Below, piece by piece: positions 9,217 through 17,191 of a DNA stretch of 64,000 nucleotides. The stretch is from Fibrobacter sp. (GTDB lineage: Bacteria; Fibrobacterota; Fibrobacteria; Fibrobacterales; Fibrobacteraceae). The stretch is from the NCBI GenBank assembly GCA_017412605.1, contig JAFPWY010000015.1, positions 79,363 through 143,362 on the forward strand, given 5' to 3'. Numbering within the stretch: the first letter of the stretch is position 1; the number at the start of each line of letters is the position of its first letter. The translations under genes were made by a program, and so were the position numbers. The notes beneath the pieces were generated by a model. That model worked only from the letters and a program-made list of their open reading frames with translations. It was not told the DNA's origin and made no database searches.

Positions 9217-11991
9217 ATGGCTTCTTTTGGAAAAAAATGCTCTTCCATACTGCCTCTCTGTATGGTTATGTGCTTGTCTTTGATAGCACAGGTTGGCGCT
9301 GCCGAGACCCTTATTTGGAATGAAAATGGCGCAAGCAAAACCGATCCTCCGCGGAGTATCTACTCCTATAAATACAAGGGGGGCAGTAGCTATGATGTGC
9401 GCATTACTTTGGATACAACCAAAATTACTGCGGTCCCTTATTACATGGAGGCCACGTTTACTGCTGATGATGGTGCAAAGGGAGGCGCTGGTTTCGGTTT
9501 CTATTGGAACGTGGACGAAGATGGTGATTACGAACCCATGAGAACAAGCCTTGCGGGTTATAGCGGTGTCTGCCTGAATTACTCGGCGGCAAATCCGGTT
9601 CGCATGGATTTCAAGCAGGATAATATTGACGACGATAACTATTTCGGTATAATGCTCCCTGCAACCGATGGCAACAAGGTGAACAAGTTTGTTGCCTTCG
9701 ATGAACTGAAAATGGGCTGGAAGGGAGAAACGACGTGGAAGTGGAATGCCGCAAGACAGTTGGGCCTCCAGTTCAGCTACAAGGGCGAGCATGTCAAGAA
9801 GTACGGGACAGAAAACGAGGTGGGAATTTACATGTTGATGCTTGGTGACGAATGCCCGCAACATGCACCAGAAGCGAATCCCTATCTTGATACGGAGTAT
9901 GAACTAAATGAAGGTGAAACGTTGATTTTCCGCATGTCCGACGTTTTCCGCGATTTGGATGGCGACGAGTTGTCAATATCGGGTACCTTCTCGGGAAATG
10001 CTGACGTGGTTTCTTTGTACGACGATACACAGCACATCACCTTGAAGGACTCCATTGGATTCAAGGTGAACCCGAATCCGAGTTCTGACCTCTATACCGT
10101 GAAGTTGGTCGCTACCGATCCCACGGGCAGGAAGGCGACTTGGACGTTTACCATCACGCCTGTCGATGTCCCGCATGTGCCGACCCTCAAGGATTCCATA
10201 TTCAAGGTTACTCAGGGAGATACGCTGAAGTTCTCCAAGAAGTTCAAATTCGTCGGGACCCTGGCAGAAGACCTTGACGGTGATTCCATTGCCTTTACGC
10301 TTGTCGAAGAACCGGAAGAAGGCGAACTCCTTAACTTTGATGAAGTCAGTGGTGTGTTTACCTATGTGGCGCCCACGGGCTATCAAAAGGACGTAGATGT
10401 GTTCATCTCGATATATGCCTATGAAGTGAAGAATCCGGAAAGCAAGAGCGAAACGAAGCAGTACACGATTCGCGTCCTGGACATCAACGATCCTCCGACC
10501 GTGGAAGTTATTGATGAGGAATTCGACTATTATGTTGCCGATATCGATGGCGCTGCCCAGCAAGGAACGCTCAACGATTCCAAGAAGACTATAGATGTAG
10601 ACGAGGACTTCACGGATACCATATGGGTTGAAATGAATCCCGATAAGATGGCATTCTCGGATGTGGACGATCTAGAACTTACCATGAAGGCTAAGACGAA
10701 TGGTAAGGTAAACGCGAAGGTTGTGAACTTCCAAGGCGTGAATTACGTAGAAGTTACCGCCAAGAAGGATGCCAATGGTTTGGCCAAGGTGACGTATTAT
10801 GCCGATGATGGAGAATTCCAGGCCGGTGTTGACTTTTATGTAAAGGTGGCTCCGGTTGACGATCCGCCGGTGGCCGTTGACGACAAGTACGATGCAGTTC
10901 AGGATTCTACAATCAAGGTGGCTGCAAAGAAAGGCGTGCTTGCAAACGACAAGAATCCGGATGATCCCGATGCCGAACTGACCGCCAAGATCAAGACGAA
11001 GCCGGAACATGGCAAGTTGACTTTGAGCGATGACGGCTCGTTCAAGTACGAAGCTGATGCGGCGTACCGTGGCGAGGTGACGTTCACTTATGTTTGCGTG
11101 AACGATGCGGGAGTGGAGTCCGGCCCGGCAACGGTAACGATCACTGTGGCTGGCAGGAACATGGCTCCTGTTGTCCGCGAAGGTGTTGCGGATTCTCTCG
11201 AGACATTGCTTGCCGATCTTGAAGAAGACAAGATTTCTTCGGCAAAGTCGTTCGCTTTCAAGGCCATGAATACGTGGTTTGAAGATCCGGACGGCGATGC
11301 GCTAACCTTCGATGCCATCAATGAAGACGGCAAACTGGTTATTTCCAAGTCCAAGACGGCAATCACGTTTGCCCTGGCTCAGGATTCCTGTGGCGAGTCC
11401 GAGATTACCTTCATTGCTACCGATAGCCTTGGCGCCGAGACGAAGTTGACCATACCTGTGAAGATTAAAGCCGTCAACGATGCTCCTGTGCCGGTCATTT
11501 CCGATAAGATTCTGGCGGGTGTCAAGCTCACTGATTGGACCTTGGAATATGACCTGGATACCCTGATGAAGGATGTTGATGATACCTTGACGTATGCTCT
11601 CTCCAAGAGTAATACCAAGGCGTCCAAATATCTGGACTTGGAGCTCAAGGGAAGCGTATTGAAAGTCAAGCCGAAGGAAAAGCTTGTTCCGTATACAGAC
11701 TACGAAGTCGTTGTTGATGTCAAGGATTCCAAAACGACTGTGCAGTTGACGTTTGTCTTCACGACAGACAGGTTCGGTTCAAGTGGTCTTCGCGCTGTTG
11801 CTCTGACCAAGTTGAACTGGCAGGGCGCAATCGCTGCGGACCGCGGTATGGCCGTCATGATGGACATGCAGGGTCGCGTGATGTGGAAGGCCAAGCTTCC
11901 GGTCTCCGAAGCTGAAGTGCGTGGCGCCGCCGCTGCTGTGCAGGGTCGCAAGATCCTCCGCGTCAACAACCAGACTTGGACGATTAAATAG
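9217..11991 (+). CDS. large secreted protein with Ig/cadherin-like repeats and sorting-like tail
   Basis: 924 residues. A signal peptide (about 1-29, ending VGAA) precedes an N-terminal domain rich in aromatic residues (about 30-210) that could bind carbohydrate. At least five cadherin/Ig-like units follow, with motifs such as FRDLDGDELSISGT, LAEDLDGDSIAFTLVEEP, DVNDPP-type linkers (VLDINDPPT, VAPVDDPPV, VKAVNDAPV) and a VCBS-like unit ADAAYRGEVTFTYV. The last 80 residues resemble a type IX-type C-terminal module (VMMDMQGRVMWKAKL). Probably a surface adhesin or substrate-binding scaffold; no catalytic domain is seen. Confidence 0.8.
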   Translation: MASFGKKCSSILPLCMVMCLSLIAQVGAAETLIWNENGASKTDPPRSIYSYKYKGGSSYDVRITLDTTKITAVPYYMEATFTADDGAKGGAGFGFYWNVDEDGDYEPMRTSLAGYSGVCLNYSAANPVRMDFKQDNIDDDNYFGIMLPATDGNKVNKFVAFDELKMGWKGETTWKWNAARQLGLQFSYKGEHVKKYGTENEVGIYMLMLGDECPQHAPEANPYLDTEYELNEGETLIFRMSDVFRDLDGDELSISGTFSGNADVVSLYDDTQHITLKDSIGFKVNPNPSSDLYTVKLVATDPTGRKATWTFTITPVDVPHVPTLKDSIFKVTQGDTLKFSKKFKFVGTLAEDLDGDSIAFTLVEEPEEGELLNFDEVSGVFTYVAPTGYQKDVDVFISIYAYEVKNPESKSETKQYTIRVLDINDPPTVEVIDEEFDYYVADIDGAAQQGTLNDSKKTIDVDEDFTDTIWVEMNPDKMAFSDVDDLELTMKAKTNGKVNAKVVNFQGVNYVEVTAKKDANGLAKVTYYADDGEFQAGVDFYVKVAPVDDPPVAVDDKYDAVQDSTIKVAAKKGVLANDKNPDDPDAELTAKIKTKPEHGKLTLSDDGSFKYEADAAYRGEVTFTYVCVNDAGVESGPATVTITVAGRNMAPVVREGVADSLETLLADLEEDKISSAKSFAFKAMNTWFEDPDGDALTFDAINEDGKLVISKSKTAITFALAQDSCGESEITFIATDSLGAETKLTIPVKIKAVNDAPVPVISDKILAGVKLTDWTLEYDLDTLMKDVDDTLTYALSKSNTKASKYLDLELKGSVLKVKPKEKLVPYTDYEVVVDVKDSKTTVQLTFVFTTDRFGSSGLRAVALTKLNWQGAIAADRGMAVMMDMQGRVMWKAKLPVSEAEVRGAAAAVQGRKILRVNNQTWTIK

Positions 11992-12050
11992 ACGAAAGAA
12001 CGGGCCTACGGCCCTACAGACGAAAGAAGGCTCCGCTAAAGCGGAGCCTC
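11990..12050. terminator. two hairpins, each preceded by GACGAAAGAA
   Basis: The decamer GACGAAAGAA occurs at 11991-12000 and 12019-12028. Each copy is followed by a hairpin: GGGCC-TAC-GGCCC (12002-12014) and GGCTCCGC-TAAA-GCGGAGCC (12029-12048). The second could terminate transcription of the surface-protein gene. The block forms the left part of a heptad element whose right arm is listed next. Confidence 0.6.
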
Positions 12051-12072
12051 TAATCTTTTGCTGGGCCAACGA

Positions 12073-12107
12073 ACTCACGGCTCATCGCTCACAGCTCATA
12101 GCTATTT
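12073..12107. repeat. heptad tandem repeat, CTCA-type arm, over the ackA stop
   Basis: Five consecutive 7-nt units in perfect phase: ACTCACG, GCTCATC, GCTCACA, GCTCATA, GCTATTT. On the minus strand the units read TGAG-type and the last contains the TAG stop of ackA. Two hairpins lie immediately to the left. Confidence 0.7.
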
Positions 12108-13274
12108 CACCAGAGCTTCGGTGTCGAGCGCAATCAGCAGTTCTTCGTTGGTGGCGACGACCATGGCGGTCGGCGTGCCGTCCTTCGAAATAATGTGGCC
12201 AGAGTTCTTGCCGTTGTCTTCGTTGCGGGCGTCATCGATCTGGTAGCCGAGCAGGGCGAGGTTTTCCATCACGGTCTTGCGGACCACGCGGCTGTTCTCG
12301 CCGATACCACCGGTGAACACGAGCGCGTCGATGCGCGGGAGGGCCATGGCGATGCCACCGATTTCGCGGGTCAGCTTGTAGCAGAAGGTTTCGAGGGCAA
12401 TCTGTGCGCCGAGGTGGCCTTCGCTTGCGGCCTGCGTCAAGGTGCGCATGTCGTTAGAAAGTCCGGAGAGGCCGAGCAGGCCGGATTCCTTGTTCACGAG
12501 CTTGTCGAGACGGTCGATGTCGTAGCCGTACTTCTTGCTGATGAAGAAGAGGATGGCCGGGTCGAGGCTGCCGGAGCGGGTGCCCATGATAAGGCCATCG
12601 AGCGGGGTGAAGCCCATGGTGGTGTCGGCGCACTTGCCGTTGAGAATCGCGGAGCAACTGGAGCCGTTACCGAGGTGGGCCGTGATGAAGCAGCAATCTT
12701 CCGGCTTCTTGCCGAGGATGCTTGCGGCTTCGGCGGTCACGAAGCGGTGGCTAGTGCCGTGGAAACCATAACGGCGGATGGCGTCATCTTCGTAGAACTT
12801 GTACGGGATGCCGTAGAGGAAAGCCTTGCGCGGCATGGTCTGGTGGAAGGCGGTGTCGAACACGGCGACCTGCGGGAGCGTCGGGAAGAACTTGGTGGCA
12901 CATTCCATGCCGGTTGCGTGTGCCGGTTCGTGCAGCGGGGCGAACAGCGTGATGCTGCGGATGTAGTCGATGACTTCCTGCGAAACCTTCTCGCTCTTGA
13001 TGTACTTGCCGCCATGCACCACGCGGTGGCCGATGGCTTCGATCGTGTCGATGAGCTTCTGTTCGGCGAGGAACTTCTGGACTTCGGCGACGGCTTCGGC
13101 ATGCGTGGGGCAGTCGAAGTTAAAGTCGATGTTGCCTTCGGGGCCCTTGGCCTTCACGTGACCGTTCACGCCGATATTTTCGACGAGGCCGCTGGAGATG
13201 GACTGCTTGGTCTGGGTATCGATGACGGCGAACTTGACCGAAGAACTGCCGCAATTTAAAACGAGTACGCGCAT
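12102..13274 (-). CDS. ackA: acetate kinase
   Basis: 390 residues, close to the usual 400. Family motifs are intact: N-terminal VLNCGSSSVKFAVID, RYGFHGTSHRFV, HLGNGSSCSAI and FTGGIGEN near the C-terminus. The enzyme interconverts acetyl phosphate + ADP and acetate + ATP in the cytosol and gives substrate-level ATP during fermentation. No phosphotransacetylase gene is adjacent. It is encoded convergently with the upstream surface protein. No clear SD precedes the start. Confidence 0.97.
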   Translation of the reverse strand: MRVLVLNCGSSSVKFAVIDTQTKQSISSGLVENIGVNGHVKAKGPEGNIDFNFDCPTHAEAVAEVQKFLAEQKLIDTIEAIGHRVVHGGKYIKSEKVSQEVIDYIRSITLFAPLHEPAHATGMECATKFFPTLPQVAVFDTAFHQTMPRKAFLYGIPYKFYEDDAIRRYGFHGTSHRFVTAEAASILGKKPEDCCFITAHLGNGSSCSAILNGKCADTTMGFTPLDGLIMGTRSGSLDPAILFFISKKYGYDIDRLDKLVNKESGLLGLSGLSNDMRTLTQAASEGHLGAQIALETFCYKLTREIGGIAMALPRIDALVFTGGIGENSRVVRKTVMENLALLGYQIDDARNEDNGKNSGHIISKDGTPTAMVVATNEELLIALDTEALVK

Positions 13275-13281
13275 AGTTAAA

Positions 13282-13323
13282 TTAGGGGTTAGAATTTAGA
13301 ATCTAGGGTCTAGGGATGATATC
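13282..13323. repeat. heptad tandem repeat, TTAG/CTAG type
   Basis: Units TTAGGGG, TTAGAAT, TTAGAAT, CTAGGGT, CTAGGGA, then the degenerate TGATATC, all in 7-nt phase, between the divergent starts of ackA and the histidine phosphatase. Confidence 0.6.
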
Positions 13324-13369
13324 CCGTCCTTTTGTTTAAATAATAGCATTTTTTTCTAAATTCACATTG

Positions 13370-14077
13370 ATGCTCAATGAAAACGCAGATTTTGTCCAGG
13401 CCAGGGATTTCTTCAAGGGAATCCTTCCGGACGAGCGTGTCTTTTTCTTGGTAAGGCATGCCGAGCGGGACCATATCAAGCCCACCGACGCCGACTATGG
13501 TGCGCATGTGGGGCTCACGGAACGCGGCCGCGCCCAGGCGTTGGCACTTGGCCGGTGCATTCCCGATGGCGATATGGTGTTCTTCTCGAGCCCGGTGGGG
13601 CGCTGCGTGGAAACGGCACAATGCATCGGGAGGGGGCACGCTTCTGCTGCAGGTGTTGCTCTAGCTCCGGGCTTGCCGCAGGTGGAATCGCTTGACTGGC
13701 TGGGAAATTATTTTGTTCAAAATTATGACGAATTCACGAAGGTGCTGCGTGCCGGTTTTTACGAGGGCATCTGCGAGTGGCTGGCGAACGAGATAGCTGG
13801 CAAGCTGCGCAAGGAAATCGAGGCATTCCACCCGCTAGCAAGCCGTTCCGAAGAGATGCTTTCGATGATGCTCGAAAAGGGAAATGCGCGCTTCAACATT
13901 TTTGCGACGCACGACGCCTGGTCTGTTCCGTGCCTTACGCATTTTTGCAAGATGCGCTTTACGCCGCAGCGCTGGATGAACTTTTTGACTGGGATGGCTG
14001 TGGTGACGGATGCGCAAAAGAACGTCCGGCGCATCGTTCCCGTGACCGGCCTTGAAACCGGCTGGCTGGAGTTTTAG
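13370..14077 (+). CDS. cytosolic histidine phosphatase superfamily protein
   Basis: 235 residues with no signal peptide. The N-terminal catalytic motif is VRHAERD (His about 30), followed by the superfamily pattern LTERGRAQALALG, a conserved-Arg region (GRCVETAQ) and a second catalytic His in THDAWSVP (His about 181). The tail RWMNFLTGMAVV matches the tail of the lipoprotein phosphatases at 47-58 kb (WxNYLAGxAxV), so I place it in the same subfamily. The ATG at 13370 has TAAATT 7 nt upstream and no SD. Its TAG stop lies in a heptad repeat. Substrate unknown. Confidence 0.85.
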   Translation: MLNENADFVQARDFFKGILPDERVFFLVRHAERDHIKPTDADYGAHVGLTERGRAQALALGRCIPDGDMVFFSSPVGRCVETAQCIGRGHASAAGVALAPGLPQVESLDWLGNYFVQNYDEFTKVLRAGFYEGICEWLANEIAGKLRKEIEAFHPLASRSEEMLSMMLEKGNARFNIFATHDAWSVPCLTHFCKMRFTPQRWMNFLTGMAVVTDAQKNVRRIVPVTGLETGWLEF

Positions 14078-14200
14078 GGTTAGAGAATAGAGACTAGAGA
14101 ATAGAGACTAGTGAATAAGAATCACGCACTTCGTGCGTCAATATAAGACGGCGAAGCCGTGATGTTTTTCCCTAGCTCCTAGATCCTAGCCTCTAATCAC
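14074..14200. repeat. heptad element with two central hairpins
   Basis: Left arm (14074-14122): TTAGGGT, TAGAGAA, TAGAGAC, TAGAGAA, TAGAGAC, TAGTGAA, TAAGAAT. Centre: two hairpins, ACGCAC-TTC-GTGCGT and ACGGC-GAA-GCCGT. Right arm (14171-14198): CCTAGCT, CCTAGAT, CCTAGCC, TCTAATC. The right arm is in inverse sense (CTA) relative to the left (TAG). The histidine phosphatase stop lies in the first unit. Confidence 0.75.
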
Positions 14201-14217
14201 TTTATTATATTACTACC

Positions 14218-15207
14218 ATGGTCTCCTCTTCTAGTACATATCGCCGTGTTTTTGTCCTGGGGTCTGGTTTCAGCAAGTCTTTCTTGCCGAGTATGCCCAC
14301 GCTAAAGGACTTGAACGCCCTGATTCCCGATGGCATTCCGGACGAGTTCCCGCATTTCAAGGAATATTGCGAGCGTTTCCTTGGCCTTTGCAATGGACAG
14401 CGCGAGTACTTGGGTATTGAGCAGCTGGCGACATCGATTCTTTCCGCACGGATTTTCCCAGATGAACGAGACCGCCTCTACCGTGCGACGCTACGCTTTG
14501 AACTGTTGCGCTTTATTGCGAGCGTCATTCGCCGCGACGAAATCGTGAAGGGTGAGGCTTCGTTTATCCTTAAGAATTTCCTGAAGTCGTGCGCAAACCA
14601 TTCCGCATCGGGCGAACGCGAGACGCTGTTGCTCAGTTTTAACTACGACACGCTTATCGAGACGGCCATCGCCAATCATCCCGAACTGTCGGAACAGATT
14701 TCCGTGGATTATGGCGTGCGCATCGAACCTGCCGACCGTTCCGCACACCGAATTGCTGCGCCCCAGACGGTCGACCTGATCAAGTTGCATGGCTCGCTCA
14801 ACTGGTTCCCGGTAAAGGGCGCCACCGACGAACTCGACTTGAAGAACGTATGCCAGGTGGAGCCGCAGGACCGCAGCTTCCCGATTTATAGCGAGGACAC
14901 TCCCATCTACATCCCGATGGCGCATGCGAAGGAATCCTTCTTGCGGGGAAGCTTGTTCAACCTGCTTTGGTCGAGAGCTGACTACTATCTCGCTCATGCG
15001 CGCGAAATCATCTTTGTCGGGTACGGGTTCCCGAAGACTGACGTGAACAATCTTGAATTCTTGCTCAAGCACCGCGAACGGTTCAGTACGGCTGTCGTAT
15101 TTGAACACGAGGGGAACGCTGACCTGGAACGTCTACGCAACTTGCTCGGCAAGGACGTTGTCGTTGACTGCGATGCCAAGGAATACTTGAAATCGGCCTG
15201 CGGATAG
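14218..15207 (+). CDS. SIR2-like domain protein (putative NADase or NAD-binding)
   Basis: 329 residues. SIR2_2-type features are an N-terminal nucleotide loop VLGSGFSKSF, the motif LSFNYDTLIET (Asn about 142), KLHGSLNWFP (His about 191) and FVGYGFPKTDVNN near the C-terminus. In bacterial SIR2 defence proteins the Asn and His of these motifs are catalytic for NAD+ hydrolysis; both are present here. No helicase, Argonaute, TIR or other defence partner is adjacent, so a defence role is only a possibility. TATATT ends 6 nt before the ATG and no SD is seen. Confidence 0.8.
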   Translation: MVSSSSTYRRVFVLGSGFSKSFLPSMPTLKDLNALIPDGIPDEFPHFKEYCERFLGLCNGQREYLGIEQLATSILSARIFPDERDRLYRATLRFELLRFIASVIRRDEIVKGEASFILKNFLKSCANHSASGERETLLLSFNYDTLIETAIANHPELSEQISVDYGVRIEPADRSAHRIAAPQTVDLIKLHGSLNWFPVKGATDELDLKNVCQVEPQDRSFPIYSEDTPIYIPMAHAKESFLRGSLFNLLWSRADYYLAHAREIIFVGYGFPKTDVNNLEFLLKHRERFSTAVVFEHEGNADLERLRNLLGKDVVVDCDAKEYLKSACG

Positions 15208-15238
15208 ATTTGCTATTTTATATGGCGGAAAAAGTCGT

Positions 15239-15562
15239 ATGGTCAAGAGCACTCTGATACTTGCTTCCTTGCTCTGCGTTGGTGCAGCCTATGCTCAGCT
15301 TGTGCAGAAAAATGACCCGGCGGAGAAAAAGGTTAATTTGTCCATGCAGCGGCCGCTTGTCGTGACCGGCGATTCTCTCAATAAGGTAAAGGCTCTGGAC
15401 GATTCCGTCAGTACAGTGAACAAGGATCCGACGTTGGTCGATGCGGTGCGTACAGGAGCTATCTCAAAAGGCACCGAGATTGTCGGGCAGACACTCAAGG
15501 ATATGCTGTCGCCGACTTCCATAGAAACTAAGTCCGTAGAGCTGGAAAGGGATTACCGCTGA
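15239..15562 (+). CDS. small secreted protein, unknown
   Basis: 107 residues with a clear signal peptide (MVKSTLILASLLCVGAAYAQ, cleavage after AYA). The mature part of about 88 residues is charged and has no Cys or known motif. It starts 31 nt after the SIR2 gene on the same strand. Unrecognised; probably periplasmic. Confidence 0.65.
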   Translation: MVKSTLILASLLCVGAAYAQLVQKNDPAEKKVNLSMQRPLVVTGDSLNKVKALDDSVSTVNKDPTLVDAVRTGAISKGTEIVGQTLKDMLSPTSIETKSVELERDYR

Positions 15563-15570
15563 CAGGGTAC

Positions 15571-15740
15571 AAAAAAAGACGGTCCCTTCGGTTGAAACAC
15601 TCGAAACTACTAATCTTGTAATGATAGCAGCGCCTCGGGGCTTTGTTTTTCGCATCGGAGTGCGCCTAAACTGAACCGCAAGAGCAACGAGCTGTATAAA
15701 TTCTGTTAGATCGGGCGTTAATACCGTGGGACCGCCTGAT
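15571..15740 (-). ncRNA. ssrS: candidate 6S RNA
   Basis: On the minus strand, just downstream of zapA, a promoter-like pair (TTGCTT 15774-15769, TATTAT 15750-15745, 18-bp spacer) precedes a GC-rich unit with no ORF. Its ends pair perfectly over 9 positions counting one G-U: GGCGGTCCC (15736-15728) with GGGACCGTC (15586-15578), followed directly by a run of seven T. A long closed rod of about 165-170 nt with internal hairpins (for example CGCA/TGCG) fits 6S RNA in size and shape. In several bacteria ssrS lies beside zapA. I cannot verify the central bubble consensus; another structured RNA is possible. Confidence 0.55.
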
Positions 15741-15833
15741 GTTTATAATATATATCAAAAAAACGAGAAAGCAAGTAATAGTTTTGTATTTTTTGTCAGC
15801 GCTAAATTGGCCTAAATCGGCATTTTTTAACAC

Positions 15834-15860
15834 AAATGTGACAAAAAGCACATGTAGTGC
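15834..15860 (-). terminator. weak terminator after zapA
   Basis: On the minus strand AGCAC-TACAT-GTGCT forms a 5-bp hairpin followed by TTTT, directly after the zapA stop and before the candidate 6S promoter. Confidence 0.4.
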
Positions 15861-16174
15861 TAGATCTGGGAATCGGGGTGATCTATGCCTTCTTCGAGTA
15901 AACTTCCGAGGTCCTTGGCGGACTTGTCCATCTGTTCGCAGTACAGCTTGGCACGGCGCATGTTCTTGCGCACCTCAAACAGTTCCGAGGTGAGCTCGAC
16001 GGCAAGGAGCGACAGGCGCTTCTTGTAGTCCATCTGGTATTTCTCGTAACGCTTGAAGCGCTCGTCGATAAAGGCGATGATTTCACCAAGTTCCGCATCG
16101 GGTAAGTCCGTGCGGATCTGGATGCGTTCCTGTGCGACCGTGACTGTGACGGATCTGAGTTCTAAGTCTGCCAT
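15860..16174 (-). CDS. zapA: cell division protein ZapA-like
   Basis: 104 residues. The N-terminal beta strands (LRSVTVTVAQERIQIRTDLP) are followed by a short helix (LGEIIAFIDERFKRYEK) and the long coiled-coil helix (RLSLLAVELTSELFEVRKNMR), the ZapA layout. ZapA binds and bundles FtsZ at mid-cell. A large coiled-coil gene lies upstream in the same direction (gap about 43 nt) and the candidate 6S RNA lies downstream. Confidence 0.8.
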   Translation of the reverse strand: MADLELRSVTVTVAQERIQIRTDLPDAELGEIIAFIDERFKRYEKYQMDYKKRLSLLAVELTSELFEVRKNMRRAKLYCEQMDKSAKDLGSLLEEGIDHPDSQI

Positions 16175-16217
16175 TATCTCATTCCTACGCCGAATGGATC
16201 ATCGTCCATCAGCCACT

Positions 16218-17093
16218 TTAGCCGAAAAAACCGCCTTGCGAGCCTCCATTGCTCGCGAACAGGTCGTTGTCCTTTTCATTGGCCGGGTGAACTTCGATGA
16301 CGGGTTCGTCATCAATGGAGGGGTTTTCCTGTGGAATGTCGAAATCGCTCTGCGCGGACTGGATGACAGGTTCCTCGATGGATTCTTCTGCGGGCAGTTT
16401 CTCAGCTTCTTCGAGGGTTTCCTGTGTGGGGGCTTCGGATTCCTGTGCAGGTTCTTCAGCCGGCATGGCGTGTTGCTCGATAGGAATCTCGGTGCCGAGT
16501 TCCTTCTCGATGGTGGCGAGCAACTGCTGGAAGCGTTCCTGCGCCTCGGCAATTTCTTCGCCTTGGGTGTTGATGACCTGGTTCTTCTCTTCGAGGGCCT
16601 GGGTCTTCTCGATGACTTGTGCGTTGAGCGTGTCGATCAGGCCGTTCTTTTCGGAAACTTGTGCGTTAAGCGTGTTGATGATTTGTTCCTGCTCGGCGAG
16701 CTGACCGTTCATGCTTTCGATGAGACCGTCGCGTTCTTCGACCTGCTTGCTGAGCGTCGCAATGGAGCTTGCCTGTTCGGCAATCTTGCCGTTGAGCATG
16801 TTGATGGCGTTTGCGCCTTCGGAGAGCTTATTGTTCAGCGCTTCGACTTCGGAGCGCATTTCGTTCAGGGAATCGCTCTGGGCGGCTGCCTGGTTGGCTC
16901 GCGCATCGAGTGCGGCCTTGCAGTCCATGAGGTCCTTGTTGGCTGCATCGAGCAACATGGACTTGTCGTGTGCTTCGGCTTGTGAATTCTGTAGTGCCTG
17001 CTGAAGTGCGCTGACCTGTGCGCGCAGGTTCCTTACCGTGGTTAGGACCCCCTCGACCTTTTGCGAAAGGATATTCATGTTGTCGAAATTCAT
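16218..17093 (-). CDS. coiled-coil protein next to zapA
   Basis: 291 residues without a signal peptide. Residues about 1-190 are an almost continuous coiled coil (NILSQKVEGVLTTVRNLRAQ and on), with repeated units such as IETLNAQVSEKNGLIDTLNA and ISTLSKQVEERDGLIESMNG. The last 100 residues are acidic, Pro/Glu-rich and end in SQGGFFG. It has a good SD (GGAG) and is translated just before zapA, probably in one operon. By context it may be a ZapB-like divisome partner; this is inference. Confidence 0.7.
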   Translation of the reverse strand: MNFDNMNILSQKVEGVLTTVRNLRAQVSALQQALQNSQAEAHDKSMLLDAANKDLMDCKAALDARANQAAAQSDSLNEMRSEVEALNNKLSEGANAINMLNGKIAEQASSIATLSKQVEERDGLIESMNGQLAEQEQIINTLNAQVSEKNGLIDTLNAQVIEKTQALEEKNQVINTQGEEIAEAQERFQQLLATIEKELGTEIPIEQHAMPAEEPAQESEAPTQETLEEAEKLPAEESIEEPVIQSAQSDFDIPQENPSIDDEPVIEVHPANEKDNDLFASNGGSQGGFFG

Positions 17094-17191
17094 TTTTTCT
17101 CCATTATGGCGTTTGAGCCGTTCCTTATATCCATAAGATAATTAATATTTAAGCCGTAAGAAAGAAAAAGTTTTAGTTTTTCTATGGACAG

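Noticed and set aside
12195..13259. 354-residue plus-strand open frame
   Set aside because: Exact antisense shadow of ackA with low-complexity composition.
9149..15856. Shared word TGTGACAAAA[TA]GCACAT at about 9149 and 15837 as a regulatory motif
   Set aside because: At 9149 it overlaps the -35 and spacer of a plus-strand promoter; at 15837 it is part of a hairpin after zapA on the other strand. The two contexts differ, so the match is probably chance.
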